Shown here: positions 26,444-35,110 of the stretch, piece after piece
Position numbering within the stretch: position 1 is the stretch's first letter
Layout: the number at the start of each line of letters is the position of its first letter
Assembly: GCA_963700375.1 (NCBI GenBank)
Contig: CAVOXF010000002.1
Span: 434,001 to 498,000, forward strand
Direction of reading: 5' to 3'
Origin: JAHEEL01 sp963700375
Lineage (GTDB): Bacteria; Actinomycetota; Acidimicrobiia; Spongiisociales; UBA5794
Length of the DNA stretch: 64,000 nt
Position numbers and translations under genes: made by a program
Notes under the pieces: generated by a model
Told to the model about the DNA's origin: nothing
Database searches by the model: none
What the model saw: only the letters and a program-made list of their open reading frames with translations

Positions 26444-27148
26444 ATGCGGATCGGAATCATCCTTTGTGACCACGTCGCAGGTCCGTTCAGGGCCATTGCC
26501 GGGGACTACGACGACATGGTGAAGGAGATGTTCACGGAGCAGGTCCACGCTTTCGTGATCTACGACGCGCAGAGTGGCGGTCTCCCGGCTGATTCACACG
26601 AATGCGACGGATACGTCATCTCCGGGTCGTCCGCCTCGGTGTACGAGGATCAGCGGTGGATTCGAGATCTCGAAGGGTTCATTCGTCAGGCGCAATCCGA
26701 CGCCGTGTCGATCTTCGGCATCTGCTTTGGACTCCAGGCGATGGCCACCGCCCTTGGGGGATCGGTGGAGAGGTCCGAGCAAGGCTGGGGTGTCGGTGTT
26801 CATACGATGAAGGTTGGAGCGGCGCGACCATGGATGCAGCCGAGGACCGACACGATCTCGCTCATCATGAGCCATCGTGATCAGGTCGCCAGGTTGCCCC
26901 CGGCGGCTCGACTGCTCGGCTCGAGTGATCACTGCACCAATGCGATGGTGGAGTTCACGCCGCTATGTGTGGGCATCCAGGGCCACCCCGAGTTTCCGGC
27001 TGGCTACGCAAGGGCTCTCTACGGCGCTCGGCGAGATTCTCTCGGGGACCTGGCTGAACGGGCGACTGCGTCACTCGACGATCCCACGGACGCGGCGACG
27101 GTGGCGGATTGGATTCTCCGGTTCCTGTCCGACAACGACTCTCGGTGA
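26444..27148 (+). CDS. Class I glutamine amidotransferase-like hydrolase
   Basis: 234 residues from ATG 26444. The nucleophile is Cys94 in FGICFGLQ, and a catalytic His-Glu pair lies in IQGHPEF. Stand-alone class I GATases of this type include GMP-synthase-like and gamma-glutamyl hydrolases. Beside a GS-like ligase, hydrolysis of a gamma-glutamyl intermediate (PuuD-like role) is a reasonable inference. In-frame codons upstream to 26309 exist but look non-coding. Confidence 0.85.
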   Translation: MRIGIILCDHVAGPFRAIAGDYDDMVKEMFTEQVHAFVIYDAQSGGLPADSHECDGYVISGSSASVYEDQRWIRDLEGFIRQAQSDAVSIFGICFGLQAMATALGGSVERSEQGWGVGVHTMKVGAARPWMQPRTDTISLIMSHRDQVARLPPAARLLGSSDHCTNAMVEFTPLCVGIQGHPEFPAGYARALYGARRDSLGDLAERATASLDDPTDAATVADWILRFLSDNDSR

Positions 27149-27165
27149 GCGTGCCATGGTCCTTC

Positions 27166-27195
27166 TTGTGCGCGTTCGATCGCCTTCGCTACAGT
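27166..27195 (+). promoter_or_regulatory. Candidate promoter of importer operon
   Basis: TTGTGC (27166-27171) and TACAGT (27190-27195) are 18 bp apart and lie about 90 bp upstream of the solute-binding protein start. They fit a primary-sigma promoter. Confidence 0.45.
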
Positions 27196-27284
27196 GACCC
27201 GGCGAGTGTGTCCCTCTTGGTTTGGGGACGACACTGCGTGCGCGTTCACGATCTGTGGCGCGGCAGCCGAATAGAGGGAGTGAA

Positions 27285-28742
27285 ATGAAGATACGACTAT
27301 TGGTCCTGCTGGCAGTGCTCGCGCTGATGGCAGCCGCGTGTTCGAGCGACGATTCCGATTCCGGTAGCGATACGACTGCCGCCGGCGAAACGACAACGAC
27401 TGCCGCCGGCGAAACAACAACGACGGCGGCCGGCGAGACGGCGACGACTGCGGCACCCAGCGGTGACGCAACTACTATCGATTTCTGGGTTGCGTTCTCC
27501 GACGAGGCGCGCCTTGGATTCTCGGAGGCGAAGGCCGCCGACTTCAATGCCAAGCATCCCGAGTACAACGTACAAGTGACTTCGTTCGCGTCCTACAACG
27601 ACGCGTTCGATGCTGCGGTGCTCGCAGTGGACAGCGGTGAACCCCCGGGATTGATCCACTTCTTCGAGGCCGCCACACGGCAGGCCCTCGACGCGGTGGG
27701 GAACGACGGCGCTCCGATCTTCAAGTCGGTGACGGACGCCATCGCCGGACGGACCGAGATCCTCGGTGAGCCGGTCGTGCTCGACTCGGTTGTCGACGCG
27801 GCTCGCAACTACTACACGGTGGATGGGTCGTTCTATTCGATGCCGTGGAACACATCGTCGACGGTGATGTTCAACAACATGGACATCCTCAACGCAGCCG
27901 GCATCACTGAGCCGCCGGCGACGTGGGCCGAAGTCGATGCAGCGTGCGAGGCGATCATGGCGCTCCCCGACGCGCCGAGCGGTTGTATCACGTGGCCGAA
28001 CCACTCGTGGTTCCTCGAGCAGAGTCTTGGCCAGGAAGGCGAACTCCTTGCGAACGCCGACAACGGTCGTTCCGGTCGCGCCACCGAGGTCTACCTCGAG
28101 TCCCCTGGGGTCCTCAACTACATCAACTGGTGGAAGAGCCTGGATGACAAGGGCTACTACACGTACACGGGCCTCCAGCGTGACTGGGACGGCACCTCCA
28201 ATGCCTACCTCGCCAACGAGGTTGCGATGCTCGTCTATTCGAGTTCGGATACGACGTTCTTCGATGAGAACGCGGCGTTCACCAACGTTGCCAGCTTCAT
28301 GCCGTACAACGGGGACGTCGACTATGTCGGCAACCTCATCGGTGGAGCGACGATCTGGATGCTCGACGGTATGGACCAGACCACGGAAGATGGCGCGCTC
28401 GCGTTCCTGAACTACTTCTCGAATCCCGAGAACGCCGCGGAATGGCACCAGCTCACCGGGTACATCCCGATCACCCAGGACGCAGTCGATCTCCTCGAAA
28501 GCCAGGGTTGGTATGACGAGAGCCCGAACAGCAAGGTGGCGTCCGACCAGCTGGCTGCCGCGCAGAACACCCCGGCATCGCTCGGAGCGCTGCTCGGCAA
28601 CTTCGTCGGCATCCGTGACGTCATCACCCTCGCGATCGAAGACATTCTCGTGAATGATGTCGACGTTGCGACCCGAATGGCTCAAGCCAACGAGGAAGCG
28701 AACAAGTCGCTGACTGAGTACGAGCAGCTGTACGGCGGCTGA
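27285..28742 (+). CDS. ABC importer solute-binding lipoprotein (UgpB-like)
   Basis: 485 residues from ATG 27285 with GAGGGAGTGA upstream. A lipoprotein signal ends at Cys20 (LMAAACSSDD). Then follow three Thr-rich repeats of 8 residues and a large family-1 extracellular binding domain. With the GlpD gene downstream, glycerol-3-phosphate or a glycerophosphodiester is the likely ligand. A strong hairpin follows the gene, as is common after binding-protein genes. Confidence 0.88.
   Translation: MKIRLLVLLAVLALMAAACSSDDSDSGSDTTAAGETTTTAAGETTTTAAGETATTAAPSGDATTIDFWVAFSDEARLGFSEAKAADFNAKHPEYNVQVTSFASYNDAFDAAVLAVDSGEPPGLIHFFEAATRQALDAVGNDGAPIFKSVTDAIAGRTEILGEPVVLDSVVDAARNYYTVDGSFYSMPWNTSSTVMFNNMDILNAAGITEPPATWAEVDAACEAIMALPDAPSGCITWPNHSWFLEQSLGQEGELLANADNGRSGRATEVYLESPGVLNYINWWKSLDDKGYYTYTGLQRDWDGTSNAYLANEVAMLVYSSSDTTFFDENAAFTNVASFMPYNGDVDYVGNLIGGATIWMLDGMDQTTEDGALAFLNYFSNPENAAEWHQLTGYIPITQDAVDLLESQGWYDESPNSKVASDQLAAAQNTPASLGALLGNFVGIRDVITLAIEDILVNDVDVATRMAQANEEANKSLTEYEQLYGG
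27372..27443 (+). repeat. Three 24-bp coding repeats in linker
   Basis: Three consecutive 24-bp units encode the Thr-Ala-Ala-Gly-Glu-Thr linker after the lipobox of the binding protein. The first two differ at one base and the third is more diverged. Confidence 0.8.
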
Positions 28743-28756
28743 TCGATTCGAATGCG

Positions 28757-28790
28757 GATTGGGGGTGGGGCAGGTTCTCCACCCCCAATC
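28757..28790 (+). promoter_or_regulatory. 12-bp intercistronic stem-loop
   Basis: GATTGGGGGTGG pairs perfectly with CCACCCCCAATC across a 10-nt loop, between binding protein and first permease. Such hairpins stabilise the upstream mRNA or partly terminate transcription, giving more binding protein than permease. Confidence 0.65.
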
Positions 28791-28831
28791 TCGCACGGTT
28801 GGATGGAGCGAAGATTGAGACCTGACCGTTC

Positions 28832-30211
28832 ATGCTGATTCTCGGACTTGTTGTCGCCGCGATTCTCGGTCCGGTCTATGTGTGGCGGAACAACGATCAT
28901 CCGAGCGCGAAGCGATACGGCATCGGGTCTGCCGCCGCCGTCGCCGGTGCAGCGGTGACCCCGCTTGCTATGGGTCGCTGTGCCTTCGCCGAAGGTACGA
29001 GTGGCGTAGATCACCTTCTCGCATACGGGCTCATGGCCGGAGGCGCATGGCTTGCGCTGATGGCTCTTCAGTTGCTGTTCGATCGGTCGGACGGCAAGAA
29101 GTCGGACTCTGCCGGTATGACCGGCGAGATCCGAACCGGCGGTTTTCGCCTCGGATGGTGGGTTCCTTGGGCGCTCCTGTCTCCCACACTCATCATCCTC
29201 ATCTGGTTCCTGTATCTCCCGGCGATCCAGACCTTCACGCTCTCGACGAAGCTCACCAAGCTTGGCGCCCCGAAATCTGTGGACGTCTGTTTCGGGAACT
29301 TCACCGAACTCCTCATCACGGACCCGTGGAAGCTCATCGCCTTTCCACTCCTCGCTATCGCCGCCGTCTACGGGGCGAGGCTCTGGCTTCGCAACTCGAC
29401 TCCTGGAACGTGGAGCCGCAAAGGCGCCGATATAGCGACGGTCTTCGCGATGCTCTCCATCTTCGTTGCGTTGTACGCCATGTTCTCACCGGGGGGCGGC
29501 GGGCAGGTCGCCTATCGACCGGTGTATCTGAATACGCTCATCATCACCCTTGGCATCGTCGCATTTGGAATGATCGGCGGATTGGCCGTCGCCTATCTTG
29601 CATTCAGGAAGATTCGCGGTGGCAGCCTGTATCGGACATTCCTGATCTGGCCGTACGCGATCTCACCGGCCGTCGCCGGCGTTCTCTTCTTCATGATCTT
29701 CGACCCCACGGCGGGAATCTTCACGCACACAATGGACGTCTGGTTCGGAATCGACGTACCCAACTATCGGGAGAGCGCGATCCTCGCGCAGACATCGATC
29801 ATTCTCGCGAGCGGGTGGAAGATCCTCGGCTATAACATCCTCTTCTATCTCGCCGGCCTCCAGACCGTGTCGCACGATCAGATTGAAGCCGCGCTGATCG
29901 ACGGCGCGTCGACCTGGCAGAGGTTCGTCAAGATCGTCCTGCCCGCGCTGTCACCGATCACGTTCTTCCTGCTCGTGACCAACCTCACATACGCATTCTT
30001 CGAGGTGTACGCCACGATCGATTTCATGACCAAGGGTGCTCCTGCGGGCAAGACATCTGTCGCGATCTACGAGATCATTCGGATCGGTGTCAACAACGGC
30101 GATCTTGGACGAGGCGCGGCGCAGTCCGTGCTCTTGTTCGCCGCCGTGATTGCCGTCACCTTGTGGCAGTTCCAGACAAGCGGCAAACGCGTGAGCTACG
30201 GGGGTTCGTGA
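28832..30211 (+). CDS. ABC importer permease 1 (UgpA/MalF-like)
   Basis: 459 residues, longer than usual, with extra N-terminal helices before the standard core. The inner-membrane EAA loop is EAALIDGASTWQRFVKIVLP. The stop overlaps the start of permease 2 (TGATG). Forms the membrane channel with permease 2 for the sugar-phosphate-type solute. Confidence 0.9.
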   Translation: MLILGLVVAAILGPVYVWRNNDHPSAKRYGIGSAAAVAGAAVTPLAMGRCAFAEGTSGVDHLLAYGLMAGGAWLALMALQLLFDRSDGKKSDSAGMTGEIRTGGFRLGWWVPWALLSPTLIILIWFLYLPAIQTFTLSTKLTKLGAPKSVDVCFGNFTELLITDPWKLIAFPLLAIAAVYGARLWLRNSTPGTWSRKGADIATVFAMLSIFVALYAMFSPGGGGQVAYRPVYLNTLIITLGIVAFGMIGGLAVAYLAFRKIRGGSLYRTFLIWPYAISPAVAGVLFFMIFDPTAGIFTHTMDVWFGIDVPNYRESAILAQTSIILASGWKILGYNILFYLAGLQTVSHDQIEAALIDGASTWQRFVKIVLPALSPITFFLLVTNLTYAFFEVYATIDFMTKGAPAGKTSVAIYEIIRIGVNNGDLGRGAAQSVLLFAAVIAVTLWQFQTSGKRVSYGGS

Positions 30212-31059
30212 TGGCCGGACTCACGCCAGGAGTGCAGCGCAAGACCTTCCTCAGAGGTCGACAGTGGCCCTATCACATCGCCTTGACGGCTACCGGCATC
30301 GTCATCGCATTTCCGCTTCTCTACGCAGCCCTGATCGCAACGCAGACGAACACAGAGATCTTCTCGTTTCAGTTCACACCTGGGAGCGCGCTGAAATCCA
30401 ACTTCGAGTCGGTGTGGGTGGGCAGGGACTTTGCCGGGGCGATGTGGAACTCAACCGTGCAGACGATCCTCGTCACAACCGGAAAGACCGTGCTGTCGCT
30501 GCTCGCCGGGCTTGCATTCGTCTACTTCAAGTTTCGTGGCAAGTGGATTGTGTTCTTCCTCGTCCTGATCACGTTGATGATGCCAACAGAAGTGATGATT
30601 CTCGCGATGTTCCGTCTGGTGTCGGGCCTCGGTTGGCAAGACACGATGGCGGCGATCGTGGTTCCGTTCCTCGCCTCCGCCACCGGGGCTTTTCTCTTCC
30701 GCCAGCACTTCGCGAATTTGCCGTCTGAGTTGCTCGAGGCATCCCAGATCGACGGTGCGTCACCCTTGCAGTTCCTCACCAAGGTGTTGATTCCTCTGTC
30801 GTGGAACGTCATCGCGGCACTGTTCGTCATCCAATTCGTCTACACGTGGAACATGTTCCTGTGGCCGAGCCTGATCATCCGGGATGAGAGCAAGCAGGTG
30901 TCTCAGGTCGCGCTTCAAACACTGACGAACATCGATGGAGCCTTGACCTACGGACCATTGATGCTCGCGGCGATCATTGCGAGCATTCCGCCGGCGATCG
31001 TCTTCTTGTTGATGCAGAAACCGTTCATGAGCGGCTTCGCGATTGGTCAACAGAAGTAG
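30211..31059 (+). CDS. ABC importer permease 2 (UgpE/MalG-like)
   Basis: 282 residues, about six helices, with the EAA-loop motif EASQIDGASPLQFLTKVLIP. ATG 30211 was chosen because it overlaps the previous stop; an upstream in-frame extension is not family-like. No ATP-binding gene lies in the cluster, so a shared ATPase from elsewhere must serve it. Confidence 0.9.
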   Translation: MAGLTPGVQRKTFLRGRQWPYHIALTATGIVIAFPLLYAALIATQTNTEIFSFQFTPGSALKSNFESVWVGRDFAGAMWNSTVQTILVTTGKTVLSLLAGLAFVYFKFRGKWIVFFLVLITLMMPTEVMILAMFRLVSGLGWQDTMAAIVVPFLASATGAFLFRQHFANLPSELLEASQIDGASPLQFLTKVLIPLSWNVIAALFVIQFVYTWNMFLWPSLIIRDESKQVSQVALQTLTNIDGALTYGPLMLAAIIASIPPAIVFLLMQKPFMSGFAIGQQK

Positions 31060-31106
31060 GACATTGGCGCGGTTGAGTCCGGATTCTGCATCAGTACCAT
31101 GCGCCT

Positions 31107-32735
31107 ATGGCACTTCGAGGTACTGCTCTTTCGAAACTCAAGGATGGTTCGTTCGATGTCTTCATCATCGGGGGAGGCATCAACGGCGCGGTTTCCGCTG
31201 CGGTTCTCGCGGGTCGCGGCGCCAAGGTGGCGCTGGTCGATCGCGGCGACTTCGGGAGCTTCACGAGTCAGGCGTCGTCCAACCTCGTGTGGGGCGGGTT
31301 CAAGTACTTGGAGGGATACGAGATTCCGCTCGTCCGCAAGTTGTGCGTGTCGAGGAATCGACTCATCAAGTCCTACCCCGACAACATCAAGCAGATCCCG
31401 TTCCTCGCGACGCTCGACGAAACGTCACCGCACCCGACCTGGCTGGCCGCACTTGGAGCAGTGGGATACTGGGGGATCGGCGGATTCCGGACCCATCGGC
31501 CGAGCCTTCTGAGTGCCGAAGACATTGCGGGCCTCGAGCCCGTTGTTCGCACCGACAACTCGGTCGGAGGCATTGAGTACTACGACGCCTACCTGCCGGA
31601 CAATGACTCCCGGTTCGTGTTCGGATTCGTGCGTTCCGCGGTCGACGTCGGCGCAACGGTCGCGAACTACGTCGAGGTCGTGACGGCCGAGCGTGACGGG
31701 AATCGCTGGAACGTCATGCTGAAAGACGTTGACGGTGGTGGTGAGCCGTTCACGTGTTCCGCCCGCGTCGTGGTCAATGCGGCCGGGCCGTTCGTCGACG
31801 GTGTCAACTTCGACCTCGACGTGCGGACCGAACACCGGATCGTGTACTCGAAGGGGATCCATCTCATCGTTCCTCAGATCACACCAAACCATCGTGTGCT
31901 CGCCTTCTACGACGACACACAGCGGCTCTTCTACGTCATCCCGATGGGCCGGAGGTCGGTCATCGGGACCACCGACACGCGCGTCGACACGCCGTTCTCC
32001 GAGGTCACCGACGAGGACCGTGACTTCCTCCTCGATCAGATCAACGGCCGGCTCAACCTCGAACAGCCGTTGACGCGCGAGGACATCATCGCCGACCGCA
32101 GCGGCGTTCGGCCGCTGGTCGTGGCGAGTGGCGGCGGCGACAAGAAGGACGTCGAGTGGACGAAGCTGTCTCGCAAGCACGAGATCGAGACCGACACCAA
32201 CCGCAACGTGATCTCGATCTTCGGCGGCAAGCTGACCGACTGCCTCAACGTCGGGGAAGAAGTCGCAGATGCCGTCGAGGGGCTCGGTGTGCCACTCGAG
32301 AAGGACACCCACACCTGGTACGGCGAGCCGGCGAAAGCGACCCGTGCGGAGTTCTATCGACAGGCCCGGCTCATGGGTCTTGACGACCTGCGCAACAAGC
32401 CGGACGTCGAGCCGCTTTCGGACCGCCTGTGGCGGCGCTACGGGAGGCGCGCGTTTGAAATGCTGGACGAGATCCGGCAGGACCCGGCGATGGCCGAGGA
32501 CATCATCAGGAGTGCGGACTACCTCAGGGTCGAGCTCTACCTAGCCGCCGAGACCGAGATGGTCACGAAGCTCGAGGACTTCCTCCGTCGCCGATCGAAG
32601 ATCACGCAGGTGATCCCCGAAGAAGTGGTCCGGACCTCACCGGGGTTGCACGAGGCGGCTGAAATCCTGTTCGGCGATCAGGCAGACGACCGGCTGGCCG
32701 AGTACTACGGCGAGGTCCCCGCGCGCCCCGAGTGA
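31107..32735 (+). CDS. glpD: FAD-dependent glycerol-3-phosphate dehydrogenase (GlpD)
   Basis: 542 residues. The FAD motif is FIIGGGINGAVSAAVLAGRG near residue 19; GIHLIVP and FFGGKLTDC-like IFGGKLTDC further on are GlpD features. Oxidises glycerol-3-phosphate to dihydroxyacetone phosphate and passes electrons to quinone. Lies 47 bp after the importer genes, so uptake and first catabolic step are probably co-regulated. No clear Shine-Dalgarno. Confidence 0.88.
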   Translation: MALRGTALSKLKDGSFDVFIIGGGINGAVSAAVLAGRGAKVALVDRGDFGSFTSQASSNLVWGGFKYLEGYEIPLVRKLCVSRNRLIKSYPDNIKQIPFLATLDETSPHPTWLAALGAVGYWGIGGFRTHRPSLLSAEDIAGLEPVVRTDNSVGGIEYYDAYLPDNDSRFVFGFVRSAVDVGATVANYVEVVTAERDGNRWNVMLKDVDGGGEPFTCSARVVVNAAGPFVDGVNFDLDVRTEHRIVYSKGIHLIVPQITPNHRVLAFYDDTQRLFYVIPMGRRSVIGTTDTRVDTPFSEVTDEDRDFLLDQINGRLNLEQPLTREDIIADRSGVRPLVVASGGGDKKDVEWTKLSRKHEIETDTNRNVISIFGGKLTDCLNVGEEVADAVEGLGVPLEKDTHTWYGEPAKATRAEFYRQARLMGLDDLRNKPDVEPLSDRLWRRYGRRAFEMLDEIRQDPAMAEDIIRSADYLRVELYLAAETEMVTKLEDFLRRRSKITQVIPEEVVRTSPGLHEAAEILFGDQADDRLAEYYGEVPARPE

Positions 32736-32762
32736 CACGATTCGGGAGTGTCGCCCGGTGGC

Positions 32763-33500
32763 CTACGCCGGCTTGACGGCCCTGATCATCGCGGAGTGCA
32801 TTCCGTCGGCGACACGGTGCGTCGGGGTGATCTCGACGGATGCGAATCCGACGTCGGCCAGTCCGTGCTCGTACTCCGAGAGGCTGAGTGCGCCGGCGAT
32901 GCAGCCGACCCACGTGCCGCGCTCCAGGCGCTCTTCGCGGGTCAGGCCATCGTCCGCCACGACATCGCTGATGCCGATTCGCCCACCCGCACGGAGGACC
33001 CGGGCCATCTCGGCAAGCACCGTCGCCTTGTCGGCGGACAGGTTGATTACGCAGTTCGAGATGACCACGTCGACCGCAGCGTCATCGAGGGGGATCTCCT
33101 CGATGTATCCCTTGCGGAACTCGACATTGGTTGCTTTGGCCTCGGCCGCGTGCCGGCGAGCGAGTTCGAGCATCTCGTCGGTCATGTCGATCCCGTAGAC
33201 GAATCCGGATGGACCGACTCGTTTGGCGGACAGGAGGACGTCGATGCCGGCTCCCGAGCCGAGATCGAGCACGGTCTCACCCTCGGCGAGTTCGGCAACG
33301 GCTGTGGGATTCCCGCATCCCAGGCTTGCGTCCGATGCGCCGGCGGGGACGCCGACCAGGTCTGCGGCGGGGTACAGGCCGCGTCCGAAGTCGTCGGTCT
33401 CCGACCTGCTGTCGGGGGAGCAGCACGAGCGACCGGCCTTGCGTGCCGCGTCGGCGTAGCGATCGCGTACGGCTTCTCGGAGGTTCGGTTCAGTCGGCAC
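32763..33500 (-). CDS. arsM: Arsenite S-adenosylmethionine methyltransferase
   Basis: 245 residues from GTG 33500 with GAGGAG upstream. The SAM motif is VLDLGSGAGID. Conserved Cys residues for As(III) lie in RSCCSP, LGCGNP, SNCVINL and GCIAGAL. Methylates arsenite to volatile or further modified forms. Divergent from an ArsR repressor gene, sharing one control region. Confidence 0.93.
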   Translation of the reverse strand: MPTEPNLREAVRDRYADAARKAGRSCCSPDSRSETDDFGRGLYPAADLVGVPAGASDASLGCGNPTAVAELAEGETVLDLGSGAGIDVLLSAKRVGPSGFVYGIDMTDEMLELARRHAAEAKATNVEFRKGYIEEIPLDDAAVDVVISNCVINLSADKATVLAEMARVLRAGGRIGISDVVADDGLTREERLERGTWVGCIAGALSLSEYEHGLADVGFASVEITPTHRVADGMHSAMIRAVKPA

Positions 33501-33514
33501 GGCGGCTCCTCACA

Positions 33515-33561
33515 TTGATGTTGATCGATACGATGCTATCGGTTAGATTGATGAACGTCAA
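33515..33561. promoter_or_regulatory. arsM/arsR divergent control region
   Basis: The 50-bp space is AT-rich for this genome. It holds CGATA-N6-TATCG (33526-33541) and TTGA-N6-TCAA (33548-33561) plus repeated TTGAT. These are candidate ArsR operators controlling both genes. Confidence 0.5.
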
Positions 33562-33923
33562 TATCAGAATTCCGAGAGGGGATGGGCCTGTGGAGGTTCC
33601 GACCATCGAGACGTGTTGTGAGCCGGTCCTGACGGAGCTGCTCGATGCCTCCAGCGCCGTGGAGCTCGCAGCCGGCTTCAAGGTCTCTGGCGGATCCCGT
33701 CCGACTGCAGTTGCTCAGCCTGATCGGGAACGCACCGTCCGGAGAGATGTGTGCCTGCGAACTCGTGGCACCGACCGGAAAGTCCCAGCCCACGGTCAGC
33801 CACCACCTCTCGATCCTGACCGAGGCGGGGCTGCTCACCCGCGAGCAGCGCGGCAAGTGGGCGTACTTTCGGGTGGAGGTCGGTCGTGTTGCCGTGCTGA
33901 GGGATGCCCTTGCCGTGGGGTGA
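33551..33923 (+). CDS. arsR: ArsR-family arsenic repressor, one-base frameshift
   Basis: The N-terminal part is read from ATG 33551 (TIETCCEPVLTELLD, ending AAGFK). The rest is in the +1 frame: LADPVRLQLLSLIG, EMCACELV with the As-binding Cys pair, QPTVSHHLSIL and GKWAYFRV. Removing T33684 gives AAGFKALADPVRL, the family consensus. Length is 3n+1, giving 123 residues. Probably intact in the organism. Represses arsM until arsenite binds. Confidence 0.85.
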
Positions 33924-34015
33924 GCTCGTTCGGCCGAGACTATGAAACATGCGAAGACCGTCTCCTAGCTGAACCCGTGCTAAGTTCTCAGCCGCCGAGC
34001 GAAAGGACATCGTCG

Positions 34016-34378
34016 ATGAACGACATCGATTGGGCATGGCTGCTGTTCAGTTTCGAGGGTCGAATCAACCGAGCGAAGTTCTGGCTCGGAATCGTCGTCC
34101 TGTGGGTTGTGGTGTGGTTGCTCGCAATCATCGCCGCCGCGACCAACTCGACGTTCCTCTGGGGACTGATGGTGGTGCTGTCGTTGCTGATCATCTGGCC
34201 GTCGCTCGCTCTCAGCATCAAGCGTTGGCATGATCGGAACAAGTCGGGCTGGTGGGTCCTCATCGGCCTCGTTCCGCTCATCGGTGGCATCTGGGCGCTG
34301 ATCGAGACGGGATTCCTCCCCGGCACCGTCGGATCGAACGAGTACGGTCTCGACCCGCTCGGCCCCATCGCAGGCTGA
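34016..34378 (+). CDS. DUF805 membrane protein
   Basis: 120 residues with the DUF805 signature FEGRINRAKFWLG near the start, about four helices, and RWHDRNKSGWW. AAAGGAC precedes ATG 34016. Function unknown; a widespread small inner-membrane family. Followed by a 193-bp space with nothing recognisable. Confidence 0.9.
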   Translation: MNDIDWAWLLFSFEGRINRAKFWLGIVVLWVVVWLLAIIAAATNSTFLWGLMVVLSLLIIWPSLALSIKRWHDRNKSGWWVLIGLVPLIGGIWALIETGFLPGTVGSNEYGLDPLGPIAG

Positions 34379-34571
34379 ACGACCCAACTGACTCGCCGCC
34401 CCATGTGGAGTGCGGGGATCAGAACCGAGCAGCCGCCGATCCCTCGCGAGTGACCGCTTGGGGTTGGTGGCTGTCGGCGCTCATAGGCCCTTGGAGGACC
34501 CGGCGGGATGTCGCACAACTCGACGAGTTCACGCGTGGTCAAGGGATGCGAGGCGTGGCAGACTGCCCGCT

Positions 34572-35093
34572 GTGACCCACATCCACGAATGGCCGGGCGA
34601 ATTCACCTTCTGTCCCCACTGCACGACAGAACTGGAGATCGTTGAGGTCTACGACCAGCCGAGACGACGGTGCCCGTCGTGCGGTTTCGTCCACTGGCGG
34701 AACCCCGGGGTCGGGGCCGCCGTCGTGGTCTTCGATGACGATGGTCGGGTCCTGATGGTGCGGCGCGGGCCGGGAGCAACTCGCTCCGGCCTCTGGTCGA
34801 TCCCTGCCGGCTTCGTCGACTACGGCGAGGAGATCCGGGCCGCGGCCGCCCGTGAGTTGCTCGAAGAGACCGGCTTGGTTGCCGATGTCGGCGACGTCGT
34901 GTTCGTTGCCTCGAACTTCCACGACCCGAACAAGCTGACAGTCGGGATCTGGTTCGCGGGAGCCGTGACCGGCGGAACCCTGGCCGCAGGCGACGACGCC
35001 GACGCCGTCGGGTGGTTCCCCCTCGACGACCTGCCGCCCCTCGCGTTCGAGACGGATGAAGCGATGTTCGCTCGGCTGCGCGGAGGGGGCTGA
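34572..35093 (+). CDS. Nudix hydrolase with N-terminal zinc ribbon
   Basis: 173 residues from GTG 34572. A zinc ribbon (FCPHC and RCPSC, residues about 12-40) precedes the Nudix box, which begins GFVDYGEEIRAAAARELLEE and matches GX5EX7REUXEEXGU. Resembles NudC-type NADH pyrophosphatases without their N-terminal domain. Hydrolyses a nucleoside diphosphate derivative. Confidence 0.9.
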   Translation: MTHIHEWPGEFTFCPHCTTELEIVEVYDQPRRRCPSCGFVHWRNPGVGAAVVVFDDDGRVLMVRRGPGATRSGLWSIPAGFVDYGEEIRAAAARELLEETGLVADVGDVVFVASNFHDPNKLTVGIWFAGAVTGGTLAAGDDADAVGWFPLDDLPPLAFETDEAMFARLRGGG

Positions 35094-35110
35094 TGAGGGG
35101 GCGGATGCTC

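Noticed and set aside
33551..33923. arsR as a true pseudogene
   Set aside because: One extra T explains the break and all ArsR motifs including the metal Cys pair remain conserved.
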